Shown one piece after another: positions 33,700 to 42,599 of a stretch of 64,000 bases of DNA. The stretch covers positions 1 to 64,000 of the forward strand of contig NZ_PQIA01000032.1 in NCBI RefSeq assembly GCF_003385235.1, in the 5' to 3' direction. A model generated the notes under the pieces. It was not told the origin of the DNA, searched no databases, and saw nothing but the letters and a program-made list of their open reading frames with translations. Within the stretch, counting starts at the first letter, position 1. Each line of letters starts with the position of its first letter. This DNA comes from Amycolatopsis circi. GTDB taxonomy: Bacteria > Actinomycetota > Actinomycetes > Mycobacteriales > Pseudonocardiaceae. The position numbers and the translations under genes are program-made.

Positions 33700-36600
33700 T
33701 CAGCCGATGCGGTAGCTGTACGGCAGGGTCGCCAGCACCTCACCGGTTCCGACCTGCGGCAGACCGGTCACGCCGGTCGGCAGCGAAGGCACGGTCACGA
33801 TGTTCAGGTGCCCGGCCACCTTGGCACCGCGATTGCCCGACGGCGTGATCGTCACCAGCACGGTCGCTGTCTCGCCCGGCTTCACCAGCTGCGGCGTGCC
33901 GCCGGTGCCGTTCGGGTCCACCGACTGGCCGTACGGGTCGCCGGTCGACGACGTCACCGAACCGTCGAAGCCCGCCGTCTGGATCGACGCTGTGTAGCTG
34001 GAGTGCCCGGCGGGAGCGCCTTCCGGACCGAACGGGCCGATCTCCTGCACGTCGGCGAACCAGACGCCCTTGGTGACGTACCCGGTCTTCTCGCCGATCG
34101 TCGCGACCGACACCGTGCTGCCGTTCTGCGCGGACTTCAGGTCGCCGAGCACGTCGATGCCCGCCGCCGAACCCTGGATTTCCGCCTGCGCGGGCACGGT
34201 CGAGGACGTCGCGACGGTGAACTTGCTCGTCTCCGGCGGAATCGAGTACACCGGCGCGTCCGAGTTCAGTTCCGGCAGGTTGACCTCGGTCGAACCCTGG
34301 ATCGGCTGCGGCTGCAGCGTTTGCCGGGAGTTCGTGCGCGCGTCGACGCCGATCGCGATCGGCTCCACTCCGGTGTTGCGCACCGTCACCGGCACGGTCA
34401 CCGCCTTGCCCGCGGCGAGCGACGCGGACTGCGGCAGCGCGGGCGCGCTGGCCGAGACCTGGTCGAAGCCGACGGTTCCGGTGAACGGCTGGTCGATCTG
34501 CTTGCCCGTCACCGGGTTCTGCACGACGAGCACGAGGTGCCAGCGGCCCGGCAGCGGGTTCGCGTCGGCGAGCTGCAGCCCGGTGCCCTGCCCCAGCGTC
34601 GTGGCCGAGGTGAGGAACGCGTTGCTGTTCACGTCGGCGAGTTCGCCGTTCGGGTCGACCAGGACGCCGTCGAGCAGCGTGCCCGGATCCTGCAGCTTCA
34701 CCGCGACGTCGAGGTCCCGCTTGCCGCGCGGCACGTCGAATTCGTAGGAGAAGGTCTGCGCGGGCGACACCGCACGGGCGTTGCCGCCGGTGATGGTGCC
34801 GCTGAAGGTTCCCGGGCCGTTCTTGGTCGGGATCAGCGCGCGCAGCACAGCCGACACGGAGGTCTGGTGGCCGTCGGAGCTGCCGAAGGTGATCGAGTAG
34901 TCCGTGTCGCCGCCGCTGCTCGGAGTCTGCAGCGAGACGTGCACCGGCTTGGTCTGCCCCGGCTTGAGTTCCAGGATCTGCGGCGACACCTGGCCGTACG
35001 GAACGGCGCGCTGCGCGGTGGTCGCCAACTGGACGTCACCGGTGTAGCCGGCCGGTCCGGACGCCGAGTACAGCACCGCGGTCCACGTGCCCGCGACCGG
35101 GCGCGTGACGTCGACGTTGGCGTAGTTCGCCGTCGCGGCCCCGCCCTGCGGGCGGCTGTTGGCGACGAAGGTGCCGTCCGGCGCGAGCAGCGTCAGCCGC
35201 ACCACCGGGGTGACCGACTGGCCGTTGACCGCCTTCGGGCTGCCCTGCCAAGCCATCCGCGCCAGCAGCCGCTGCGCGCCGTTCGGCACGGAGAACGTGA
35301 CCTTCTTGTACGCCCAGTTGGTGCCGTTGAAATACGGGAACGTCGGCAGCTTCGTGGCGTCGAACGCAGTGGTCTGCGTCTGCGTGCCCATCGGGGAGAA
35401 CGTCCGCGTGCCGGTGCTGACCGTCAGCGGCTTGGTGCCCGAGTTGGTGACGTTCACCGCCGCCTGCTGCGTGCTGCCCGGCGCGCCTTCCAGCGTGAGC
35501 TGGTCGGTCGACAGCGAGATGTTCGACGAGACGCCCGCCGGTGCCCCGGTCGAGCCCGGAGCGGTGAGCGCGGCTTCGACCGCCGCGCGCGCGTCGAGAA
35601 GGCCAGCGCCCTGCTCGTCGGCCGGGAGGTTGAGGTCGCGTGCGGTGCTGGTGATGATCTGCTTCACCTGTGCGGGCGTCGGCGACGCGCCGTGGTGCGA
35701 ATTGCGGTAACTCTGGATCACCAGCGCGGCGACACCCGCGGTCAGCGGGGCGGATTCACTGGTGCCGCCGAACGATTCGAGGTCGGTCGGCTGCGGGACG
35801 GTGTTGAAGTTGCGGCATTCCGAGTACGCCGGCGCGCAGTCGGCCCAGTTGCCCTCGCCGGGTGCGACGAGGTCGATGGTGCGGCCGTTCTGCGTGATGC
35901 CGGACGAGGACAGCGCGGAGATGTTGTCGCTCACCCATTTCCCGTTGGAGAACGGGAAAGCCGCGTAGCCGGTCTGCGCGTACAGCCGGTTGTCGGTCGT
36001 CGCACCGGCGGAGATCACCAGCGGGTCGGTCGCCGGGCTGCCGATCGTGGACGTGGTGCCCGCGTCGCCGCTGGACGCGGTGACCGTGACGCCCGCGGCC
36101 ACTGCCTGGTCGTTGAAGACCTGGAACAGGTTGCGGGAGCTGGAATCCGGGTATTGGTTGAGGCCGAGCGACTCGTTGATCACGTCGACGTGGTCGACGG
36201 TCACCGCGTAGTCGATCGCCTGCAGCACCGCGGAGTTCGTGGCGGTCTTGCCGAAGACGTTCAGGCCGACCAGGCTCGCGCCCGGCGCGACGCCCTTGAC
36301 GACGATGTTGCAGCCCGCCGGGAGCGGGTGCTTCTCGTTCACGAACTTCGACAGGTCGTGCACCACGACGCCCTGCGCGGCGATCGAGGAGGCGTCGCCG
36401 AAGGCCTCGGCCCCGGCGTCGGTCGTGTTCGGACCGTCCCCGGAGAAGTCCTGGTAGTCCGAGAACACATGGCTGCCGTCGGGACGGATGAAGTCCGCGT
36501 AGTTCGGGTCCATGTTGTCGGCGAGGAACGCGACCTTGACACCGGCTCCGTTGGCCAGGTCGGACGCGCTCTTCCCGCCGGTGGTGCTGTACGCGCGGAT

Positions 36601-37107
36601 CGACGTCAGCGCTTCGGGCTCCAGCAGCGGTTTCGCCGGGTCAGCCGGACAGGTCGCGTTCGGCGTGGACTGCGCGGCCGGTCCGCCTGCCTTCGGCGCG
36701 GCGGCCGGTGCGCTCGGCTTGGCGTCCGGCAGCGTCACCTTGCTGTCCGGCAGCACCTGCGAGACAGCCGGGTCGTGCGCGAGCTGTGCGGCCTGCGCGG
36801 GCGTGACGGTGGCGGAGAAAGCGTTGCCCAGAGCGAAGTGCTTGACCTTCGCCGGTGCCGCGCCGACGAGCTTGGCGAGCACCGAGTCCTGTTCTTGGGT
36901 GGCTTTGGCGCGGCGAGTGTCCGAGGCCGCCTTGGTGGGCGGCGCGCTGGGCAGCTGGTCCGCGAGGACGACGATCACCGATTGCGGCGTCGTGTCGGCC
37001 GCCGCGGCTGGCGCGGCAGCCTGCGCCGGCTGGGTGATCCCGGCCAGCACCAGGCTGCCGGTCGCAGCCATGACCAGGGCGCGAACGGATCGCGAGGAAC
37101 GCCCCAT
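33700..37107 (-). CDS. Secreted subtilase-like peptidase with sedolisin-type active site
   Basis: A 1135-residue exported protein. Signal peptide about 1-30, then a prodomain-like region to about 125. The peptidase domain (about 185-510) has a subtilase scaffold ending GGTSESAPLTAGVAAL with nucleophile S450. Where subtilisins have HGTHVAG it has AEAFGDASSIAAQG (E234, D238), and the oxyanion loop is SSGDAG (D348). The ExxxD, SGD and GTS set is that of sedolisins. The subtilisin Asp position reads FLADNMD. About 600 C-terminal residues look like Ig- or Fn3-like beta domains. Databases usually call such proteins S8. Confidence 0.8.
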   Translation of the reverse strand: MGRSSRSVRALVMAATGSLVLAGITQPAQAAAPAAAADTTPQSVIVVLADQLPSAPPTKAASDTRRAKATQEQDSVLAKLVGAAPAKVKHFALGNAFSATVTPAQAAQLAHDPAVSQVLPDSKVTLPDAKPSAPAAAPKAGGPAAQSTPNATCPADPAKPLLEPEALTSIRAYSTTGGKSASDLANGAGVKVAFLADNMDPNYADFIRPDGSHVFSDYQDFSGDGPNTTDAGAEAFGDASSIAAQGVVVHDLSKFVNEKHPLPAGCNIVVKGVAPGASLVGLNVFGKTATNSAVLQAIDYAVTVDHVDVINESLGLNQYPDSSSRNLFQVFNDQAVAAGVTVTASSGDAGTTSTIGSPATDPLVISAGATTDNRLYAQTGYAAFPFSNGKWVSDNISALSSSGITQNGRTIDLVAPGEGNWADCAPAYSECRNFNTVPQPTDLESFGGTSESAPLTAGVAALVIQSYRNSHHGASPTPAQVKQIITSTARDLNLPADEQGAGLLDARAAVEAALTAPGSTGAPAGVSSNISLSTDQLTLEGAPGSTQQAAVNVTNSGTKPLTVSTGTRTFSPMGTQTQTTAFDATKLPTFPYFNGTNWAYKKVTFSVPNGAQRLLARMAWQGSPKAVNGQSVTPVVRLTLLAPDGTFVANSRPQGGAATANYANVDVTRPVAGTWTAVLYSASGPAGYTGDVQLATTAQRAVPYGQVSPQILELKPGQTKPVHVSLQTPSSGGDTDYSITFGSSDGHQTSVSAVLRALIPTKNGPGTFSGTITGGNARAVSPAQTFSYEFDVPRGKRDLDVAVKLQDPGTLLDGVLVDPNGELADVNSNAFLTSATTLGQGTGLQLADANPLPGRWHLVLVVQNPVTGKQIDQPFTGTVGFDQVSASAPALPQSASLAAGKAVTVPVTVRNTGVEPIAIGVDARTNSRQTLQPQPIQGSTEVNLPELNSDAPVYSIPPETSKFTVATSSTVPAQAEIQGSAAGIDVLGDLKSAQNGSTVSVATIGEKTGYVTKGVWFADVQEIGPFGPEGAPAGHSSYTASIQTAGFDGSVTSSTGDPYGQSVDPNGTGGTPQLVKPGETATVLVTITPSGNRGAKVAGHLNIVTVPSLPTGVTGLPQVGTGEVLATLPYSYRIG

Positions 37108-37252
37108 GTGCAGTTCCCACTTCCTGCTAGAAGGGTTCGTGAGTTACCGGCCCCGACGAAATCGGGCGCAATCGTGCCGCGCTCGTTTTCCCGATGGCAG
37201 AACTCTTTCCGACTCCTTCTCGATCCACAAGAGACAATAGTGGGAAACAAAT

Positions 37253-37306
37253 CCGGCAAACGGGACCGAATTTCCGCGCGGTCGCGCATTCGGTCCCGTT
37301 TGCCGG
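37253..37306 (-). terminator. Hairpin terminator after MFS gene
   Basis: Perfect 19-bp arms (37253-37271 and 37288-37306, starting CCGGCAAACGGGACCG) with a 16-nt loop, 8 bp beyond the stop of the minus-strand MFS gene. It is followed on that strand by a T-containing but not pure T-tract. Confidence 0.65.
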
Positions 37307-37313
37307 AATCGGG

Positions 37314-38546
37314 TCAGTCCTGAGGCAGGTGCCGGCGCGAGTGCCGGGTCACCACAAGGGTTCCCGCGATCGCGACCAGTGCCACGCAGGCGAGCAGCAC
37401 CGGGTAGCCCGCTACTCCGTTCAGGGCGGCTAAAATTGACGGCAGGAGGAATCCGATGTAGGCCAGCGCGTAGTACACGCCGGTGAGTTCCGCGATTTCG
37501 TCCGGCCGGGCGAGGCGTTGCAATTCCAGCAGTCCGGACACGACTACGATGCCGTAAGCGGCGCCCAGCACGACCGCCGCGCCGAGCGCGATCCACGGCG
37601 ATTCCCGCGCCGCCGCGAAGACGCTCAAGACGAGGCCGACGCAGAGCACGGTCATCCCGGTGAGCACGGCCCGCGCGCTGGTGGCGCGGTCGACCCGCTT
37701 GGCGATCGGCTGAATCCCCACGCCCGCGCCGATCGCGCAGACGGTGAGCAGGGTGGAGTAGGCCAGCGCCCACGACCCGGTCTGATGCTCGACGAGCTGC
37801 GGCAGGATCGCGTACGCCACGCCGCAGGAGCCGAAAATCCACGGTGCTGCGGGCAGGATCACCCGGCGGAACCGCGGATGCCGCGTGGTGGCGGGAAGCG
37901 CGGCGCGGACCGAGTCGGTCCGGACAGTGAGCGTTTCCGGACTGCGTGTGACCGCAGCCAACGAGACCAGCGCGAGTCCGATGTGGACCAGGTAGGGGAG
38001 GACCATCGGCCACGGTCCCCATTGCGCGAGCACTCCGGCGACGCCGGGACCGATGCCGAGCCCGAGCGTGAGGCACAGCGCGGCGCGGCGAGTGCCGGTG
38101 TCGGCCGCGCTGTACGGGTCGGCGTCGGCGAGTTCCTTGATCCAGGCGGAACCGACGGCCATCGCGACCGCGACCGCGATGCCGGAGAGGAACCGGCCGC
38201 CGGCGATCCACGCGACGCCGAGCGGTCCGAGTGCCAGCAGCAGGCTCGCGACCAGCGACAGCACGGTGCCGGCGAACATCACCGGGCGGCGACCGTACCG
38301 ATTGGACAGTCCGCCGGACAGCAACAGTCCGGGCACAAGGCCGACGACGTACGCGCCGAGCAGCGCGTCGACAGTGAACGCGGAATAGCCCGCGGCGTGG
38401 TACATCACGAGCAGCGGGGTGAACTGGTTGCCGCCCCAGCCGCACGCGAACACCGCGGCGGCGGCCGGGAACCAGGCCGGGCGGGCGGTCGTTTCGGGAG
38501 TTTCGGGCAGGGGAGCGCGGTCAGTGCTGTTGGTGGTAGTGGTCAT
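37314..38546 (-). CDS. MFS transporter
   Basis: A 410-residue, 12-helix carrier. It has the loop 2-3 motif SGGLSNRYGRRPVMFAG and an AKRVDRATSAR counterpart in the second half. The start overlaps the GntR stop by 4 bp (ATGA), so regulator and transporter form a tight operon. That arrangement suggests export or import of a small acid or drug sensed by the GntR protein. Substrate not identifiable. Confidence 0.83.
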   Translation of the reverse strand: MTTTTNSTDRAPLPETPETTARPAWFPAAAAVFACGWGGNQFTPLLVMYHAAGYSAFTVDALLGAYVVGLVPGLLLSGGLSNRYGRRPVMFAGTVLSLVASLLLALGPLGVAWIAGGRFLSGIAVAVAMAVGSAWIKELADADPYSAADTGTRRAALCLTLGLGIGPGVAGVLAQWGPWPMVLPYLVHIGLALVSLAAVTRSPETLTVRTDSVRAALPATTRHPRFRRVILPAAPWIFGSCGVAYAILPQLVEHQTGSWALAYSTLLTVCAIGAGVGIQPIAKRVDRATSARAVLTGMTVLCVGLVLSVFAAARESPWIALGAAVVLGAAYGIVVVSGLLELQRLARPDEIAELTGVYYALAYIGFLLPSILAALNGVAGYPVLLACVALVAIAGTLVVTRHSRRHLPQD

Positions 38547-39202
38547 CGACGGTGCACCGAATCCAAGTGTGCTCGCAGCGCCGGGGCGAAGGTGTCCGCC
38601 TTCGTCTCGGCCTCCGCGATGATGTTCAGGAGCTCTTCGTGTTCTTCGACGACTCGCGGCAGGCGAGCCGGGATCGGCGCGAGCGCGTGGACGTTCATCC
38701 GGCGCTGCCGGTCGGCGAGGGTGGTGTAAAAGCTGAGCAGCAGGGCATTGCCGCCCGCCTCGACGATCGTGCGGTGGAACAACTGGTCGGCTTCGGCGAA
38801 CGCGGGCACGTCACCCGCTTCCGCGTGCCTGCGCTGGGTCTCCAGCACTGCGCGCAGCTGTTCGAGTGCGTCCGGGATCAACTCCGGACGACGGCCCAGC
38901 CGGTGTACCGCGGCGCTTTCGACTGCCTCGCGGGCTTCGAGTACGTCCTCGGCCTCGCCGGGGGTGATCGGCACGACGATCGCGCCGCGCTTCGGGATCA
39001 GGTTGAGCAGCCCCTCGACCTGCAGCCGCAGGAACGCCTCGCGCACCGGAGTCCGGCTCACCCCGAGGCGCTCGGCGATCTCGCCCTCGCTGAACAGGTG
39101 TCCGCCGGGCAGCTCGCCGGTGAGCACCAGTTCCTTGGTCAGCTCGTAGGCGCGGTCCGCGGCGGGTTTCAGAGCGTTCACGCCTGAGACGCTAACATGC
39201 AT
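38543..39202 (-). CDS. GntR-family regulator (FCD type)
   Basis: A 219-residue regulator. The winged HTH (about 14-75) has FSEGEIAERLGVSRTPVREAFLRLQVEGLL. The FCD-type all-helical effector domain has metal-ligand-like residues in FAEADQLFHRTIVEAGGN. ATG 39202 is used. An in-frame GTG at 39181 directly before NALKPAADRAYE is possible. It is divergent from the cyclodeaminase-like gene and likely autoregulates the MFS operon. Confidence 0.87.
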   Translation of the reverse strand: MHVSVSGVNALKPAADRAYELTKELVLTGELPGGHLFSEGEIAERLGVSRTPVREAFLRLQVEGLLNLIPKRGAIVVPITPGEAEDVLEAREAVESAAVHRLGRRPELIPDALEQLRAVLETQRRHAEAGDVPAFAEADQLFHRTIVEAGGNALLLSFYTTLADRQRRMNVHALAPIPARLPRVVEEHEELLNIIAEAETKADTFAPALRAHLDSVHRR

Positions 39203-39274
39203 CCCAGCTTGTATCTAAGGCGTTGTGACCTGGGGCTCAACTGTTCTGTCGGTGCCCTGTGCGATGCTGCGGCG

Positions 39275-40159
39275 GTGCGATTGCTCCTCGATGCCCGGCC
39301 GACCGTTCAGCAAGCCATCGACGCCGTCCGCGGGGCTTTGACCGGCGGCCTCGACCCGGATCAGGACCCGCCGCGGTCCGTCGTGCCGGTGCCAACTGGG
39401 CAGTTCCTGCTCATGCCCGCCTTCTGGGACCGCTACGCCGGGGTCAAGGTCGCGTCCGTCGCGCCGGAGAACCCGGCACGGGGCCTGCCGCGGATCCAAG
39501 GCCACTACCTGCTGATGGACGGCCCGACACTCACCCCGATGGCGCTCCTGGACGGCGTCGCGCTGACGTCAGTGCGCACGGCGGCCGTCTCTGCGGTGGC
39601 CGCGGACCTGCTCGCCGTGCCGGACGCGGAACGCCTGGTGGTGTTCGGGACGGGCCCGCAGGCGGAGAGCCATATCGAAGCTTTCCGCGCGGTCCGGCCA
39701 GTGCGAGAGGTGATAGTGGTCGGCCGGAATCCGGAGCGGACGGAAGCCTTTGCCGCGCAGTATCCATTCGCGCGGGTAGGCACGCCGGACGACGTGGCTT
39801 CGGCGGATCTGATCGTGTGCTGCACCTCCTCGCGGACCCCGGTTTTCGACGGCGCGAAAGTCCCCGAACACGCCACAGTGGTAGCCGTCGGTTCGCATGA
39901 ACCGGAGGCGCGGGAAGTTGATGATGTCCTCATTGGACGGTCCACAGTGGTCGTCGAAGGAATCGGCGCGGCTACCCGCGAGGCCGGAGATGTAATGCTG
40001 GCAATGGAATCCGGTTCCCTCGCGGCGGATGACCTTGTCTCGCTCGCGTCGCTGGCTCGGGGCCATGCGGTGCCTTCGGGGCCTCGGCTATTCAAGAGCG
40101 TCGGGATGGCCTGGGAAGATCTGGTGGTCGCCGCGGCCGCCTACGAAGCCGCCGAGTGA
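39275..40159 (+). CDS. Ornithine cyclodeaminase/mu-crystallin family protein
   Basis: A 294-residue protein of the OCD/mu-crystallin family. It has FLLMPAFW and VKVASVAPENPARGLPRIQG in the substrate domain, TSVRTAAVSAVAADLL, the NAD-binding VVFGTGPQAESHIEAF, and a late VVEGIGAATREAGDV. Members include ornithine cyclodeaminase, ketimine reductase and opine-type dehydrogenases. The exact substrate is unknown. GTG 39275 matches the family N-terminus. The longer frame begins inside the GntR start. It is in an operon with a methyltransferase. Confidence 0.85.
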   Translation: MRLLLDARPTVQQAIDAVRGALTGGLDPDQDPPRSVVPVPTGQFLLMPAFWDRYAGVKVASVAPENPARGLPRIQGHYLLMDGPTLTPMALLDGVALTSVRTAAVSAVAADLLAVPDAERLVVFGTGPQAESHIEAFRAVRPVREVIVVGRNPERTEAFAAQYPFARVGTPDDVASADLIVCCTSSRTPVFDGAKVPEHATVVAVGSHEPEAREVDDVLIGRSTVVVEGIGAATREAGDVMLAMESGSLAADDLVSLASLARGHAVPSGPRLFKSVGMAWEDLVVAAAAYEAAE

Positions 40160-40217
40160 CCGAAACTGTCGGTGGGGGCCGATAGCCTGGACTCCTTCGA
40201 CGGCGAGGGAGACTGGG

Positions 40218-40850
40218 ATGTCCGAGGAGCTGACCACCGCGGCGGAACTGTTCGACGCGATCGGCGCTGGTTACGAGGACGCGTTCGGCCGTCCGCCGAT
40301 GGTGGACGCGGCGGTGCGGGAGTTGCTCGCAGTGCTGCCGCCGTCCGCGCGGGTGCTCGACATCGGCAGCGGGACCGGCCGTCCCGCCGCGGCGGATCTT
40401 GTCGCCGCCGGACACCGCGTGACCGGGATCGACGTGTCCGCGGAGATGGTGCGGATTGCCCGCGAGCAGGTGCCCGGGGCCGAGTTCGTGCAGGCTGACG
40501 TGCGGGAATGGGAGACGGAACCCGGGACATGGGACGCGGTGTGCGCGTTCTTCCCGTTCCTCCAGCTGTCCAGGGCCGACACGGAGCGGGCGCTAGACCG
40601 GATCGCGGGCTGGCTGGCGCCAGGCGGAAGGTTCGCGCTGGTGACAGTGCCCGCCGACATCGAGGACGTGCCGATCGAGTTCCTCGGCCACTCGATCCGG
40701 GTCACGAGCTTCTCCGCGGACGCCCTGGTCGCCCGGGTGCGCGCGGCAGGATTCGAAGTGACTGGGACCAGGACGGAGACGTTCGCCCCGGACAAGCCCG
40801 GAGCGGAGCCGGAGGAGCACCTGCTGATCTCAGCCCGCAAACCCGCCTGA
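40218..40850 (+). CDS. SAM-dependent methyltransferase
   Basis: A 210-residue class I methyltransferase. Motif I is VLDIGSGTGRPAAADL (about 46-61), followed by GIDVSAEMVRIAREQVPGAEF and the aromatic FFPFLQLSRAD, with post-core WLAPGGRFALVTVP. ATG 40218 is chosen because the upstream frame is antisense or overlaps the cyclodeaminase gene. It starts 58 bp after that gene, suggesting co-transcription. The acceptor is unknown. Confidence 0.87.
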   Translation: MSEELTTAAELFDAIGAGYEDAFGRPPMVDAAVRELLAVLPPSARVLDIGSGTGRPAAADLVAAGHRVTGIDVSAEMVRIAREQVPGAEFVQADVREWETEPGTWDAVCAFFPFLQLSRADTERALDRIAGWLAPGGRFALVTVPADIEDVPIEFLGHSIRVTSFSADALVARVRAAGFEVTGTRTETFAPDKPGAEPEEHLLISARKPA

Positions 40851-41060
40851 GCGGTTTCGGAAAAAGCGCGGTGGACCAGGAGATCATGAAATAAATTCAG
40901 CAGCCCGCGCCCGGTGCGCAAACGGGGCGGCCTTTTCGCGCGGACCGGGTGAACACGCCGGAAACCACAAGAAAAATACCGCCCCGTCAGCCCGATGCGC
41001 CCGGGTTCTCTAGTCGGCTGAATGAATCCCGACTGAGGCCGGTCGATTGCCTGATCAGCG
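40851..41060. other. Intergenic stretch without a gene
   Basis: About 200 bp following the methyltransferase. It contains no convincing frame, dyad or terminator and leads into the tandem array. Confidence 0.5.
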
Positions 41061-41930
41061 CGACTAACTCACAGCGCCGATTCGCCCGAAAGCCGAGGCA
41101 GCCGCTGCGCGCGGTCCGAGTGCCACGGCTGGTTGCCGCGGCACTCGAACTGCGCTGTTCGCTCGCCGCGCCTGATCCACGCAGCTTCCGACTTGCACGG
41201 CTTCCTCGCCTCGCCCGATTCGCGCGCCGACCGCAGCAGCCGACTCGCACAGCTCGCTCGCTGTGGCTGGTTGCCCAGCTGCCGACTCGCAGGGCTTGCC
41301 CGCCTCGGCCGATTCGAACGCTGGCCGCAGTAGCTGACTTGCACAGCTCGCTCGCCGCGCCTGATCCACGCAGGTCCCGACTCGCACAGCTCGCTCGCCG
41401 CGGTCGATTCGAACGCTGACCGCTGCACTTGAGTCGCACGGTTCGCTTGCTGTGGTTGGTTTCCCATCTGCCGACTCGTGCAGCTTGCTCGCTTCGGCCG
41501 ATTTGTGTGCTGGTCACAGTAGCTGGGGCACACTGCTTGCTCGCCTCGGCCGATTCGAACGCTGACCGCTGTGCCTGAGTCGCATGCCTCGTTTGCTGTG
41601 GTTGGTTACCGCAGCAAACGACTGGCCTGGCTCGCCTGCCGCCACTGGTTCGGGCAGCCCCCGACTTGCTCGGTGAGCTTGCCGTGGACGGGTTTTCGCA
41701 GCTGGCTGCCGTGCCGACTTGCGCGGTTCGCTTGCTGCGGCCGACTTCCGCAAGTGACTGCGGTTGCTCGCGGCAGTCGATTCGCGCAGCTCGTTCGCCG
41801 CGGGTGGTTTCCGCGGCTCCTGACCTGTGCGGTTCGCTTGCCTCGGCAGACTTTCGCCGGTGACTCCGGTCGCTGTTTACCTTCCGCAGCCGACTTGCGT
41901 GCCGTCGTTGATCAGGGCAGCTGACTGCGA
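41060..41930. repeat. Degenerate tandem array, about 95-bp period
   Basis: The motif CGATTCGAACGCTG or a variant recurs at 41215, 41310, 41405, 41499 and 41551 (steps of 95, 95, 94 and 52). A second motif, CGACTCGCACAGCTCGCTCG, recurs about every 47-50 bp. Each 95-bp unit is therefore two related halves. No frame is conserved between units, and repeats decay toward both ends. It lies 3' of the antitoxin-family gene, whose end contains similar words (GCTGGTTGCCC, TTCGAAACCCTG). Confidence 0.65.
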
Positions 41931-42016
41931 CGGCCGACACGCGGTTTCGCCGCAGTCGACTCTTGAGGCTGCCCGAGACCGCGCTCGGCCCGGGAGTCAG
42001 GCCGGAGCAGCCTTTG

Positions 42017-42388
42017 CTACTGCTGGTTGCCCCACTGCTGCTCGCCCTGCTGGCCGCCCTGCTCGTAGCCGCCCTGCTGCTGACCGCCCTGTTCGAAACC
42101 CTGCTGCTGGCCGCCCTGCTGCTGGCCGCCTTGCTCAAAGCCACCCTGCTGGCCGCCCTGGTCGAAGCCGCCCTGCTGCTGTCCGCCGCCTTGTTCCTGG
42201 CCGCCCTGCTGGCCGCCGCCGAAGTTTTCCTTCAGCTTGTCCGCGCCCTGGCGGATCTGGTCGCCGTGCTTGCCGCCGGTTTTCTCGTCGGCGAATTGGG
42301 CGGCCTTGTCGACGCCGTCGCCGACCTTGTCCGGGTTGTTGCCCGCGAATTCCTGGATCTTGTCCTTGGCCTGGTCGAAAAAGCTCAC
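42017..42388 (-). CDS. MT0933-like antitoxin family protein with Gln/Gly tail
   Basis: A 123-residue protein. Residues 1-57 match the MT0933/Rv0909 antitoxin family (FFDQAKDKIQEFAGNNPDKV, GVDKAAQFADEKTGGKHGDQ). The remaining half is a Gln/Gly-rich repeat of GGQQQGG and FEQGGQQ type that is probably disordered. No toxin is adjacent. Many actinobacterial members are orphan, so an antitoxin role is unproven. The tail is coded by repetitive DNA prone to length change. Confidence 0.75.
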   Translation of the reverse strand: MSFFDQAKDKIQEFAGNNPDKVGDGVDKAAQFADEKTGGKHGDQIRQGADKLKENFGGGQQGGQEQGGGQQQGGFDQGGQQGGFEQGGQQQGGQQQGFEQGGQQQGGYEQGGQQGEQQWGNQQ

Positions 42389-42599
42389 GGAAAACCCTCC
42401 TTGATCCTTTCGTGACTCCTGGATACCAGCCGGGTACCCGGCTGACGCGGCGGCGAGACGCCAGTCCCCGGTTCGGGTGAGGCGCGGCGCCGGTTCTGCC
42501 CGGGTCGGGCCACGGGTGGGTTACCCCACACGCGCGGGTGCGGTCCGGACCGGCCGGTAGGGTCGCCGCGGCAGGGTGCACCGGAGCCGAGGAGGACAT

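Noticed and set aside
33625..37323. Plus-strand 1232-codon frame opposite the subtilase-like gene
   Set aside because: Shadow frame with no domain. The minus strand carries signal peptide and catalytic motifs.
41060..41930. CRISPR array
   Set aside because: Units are degenerate with no constant direct repeat or unique spacers, and no cas genes are near.
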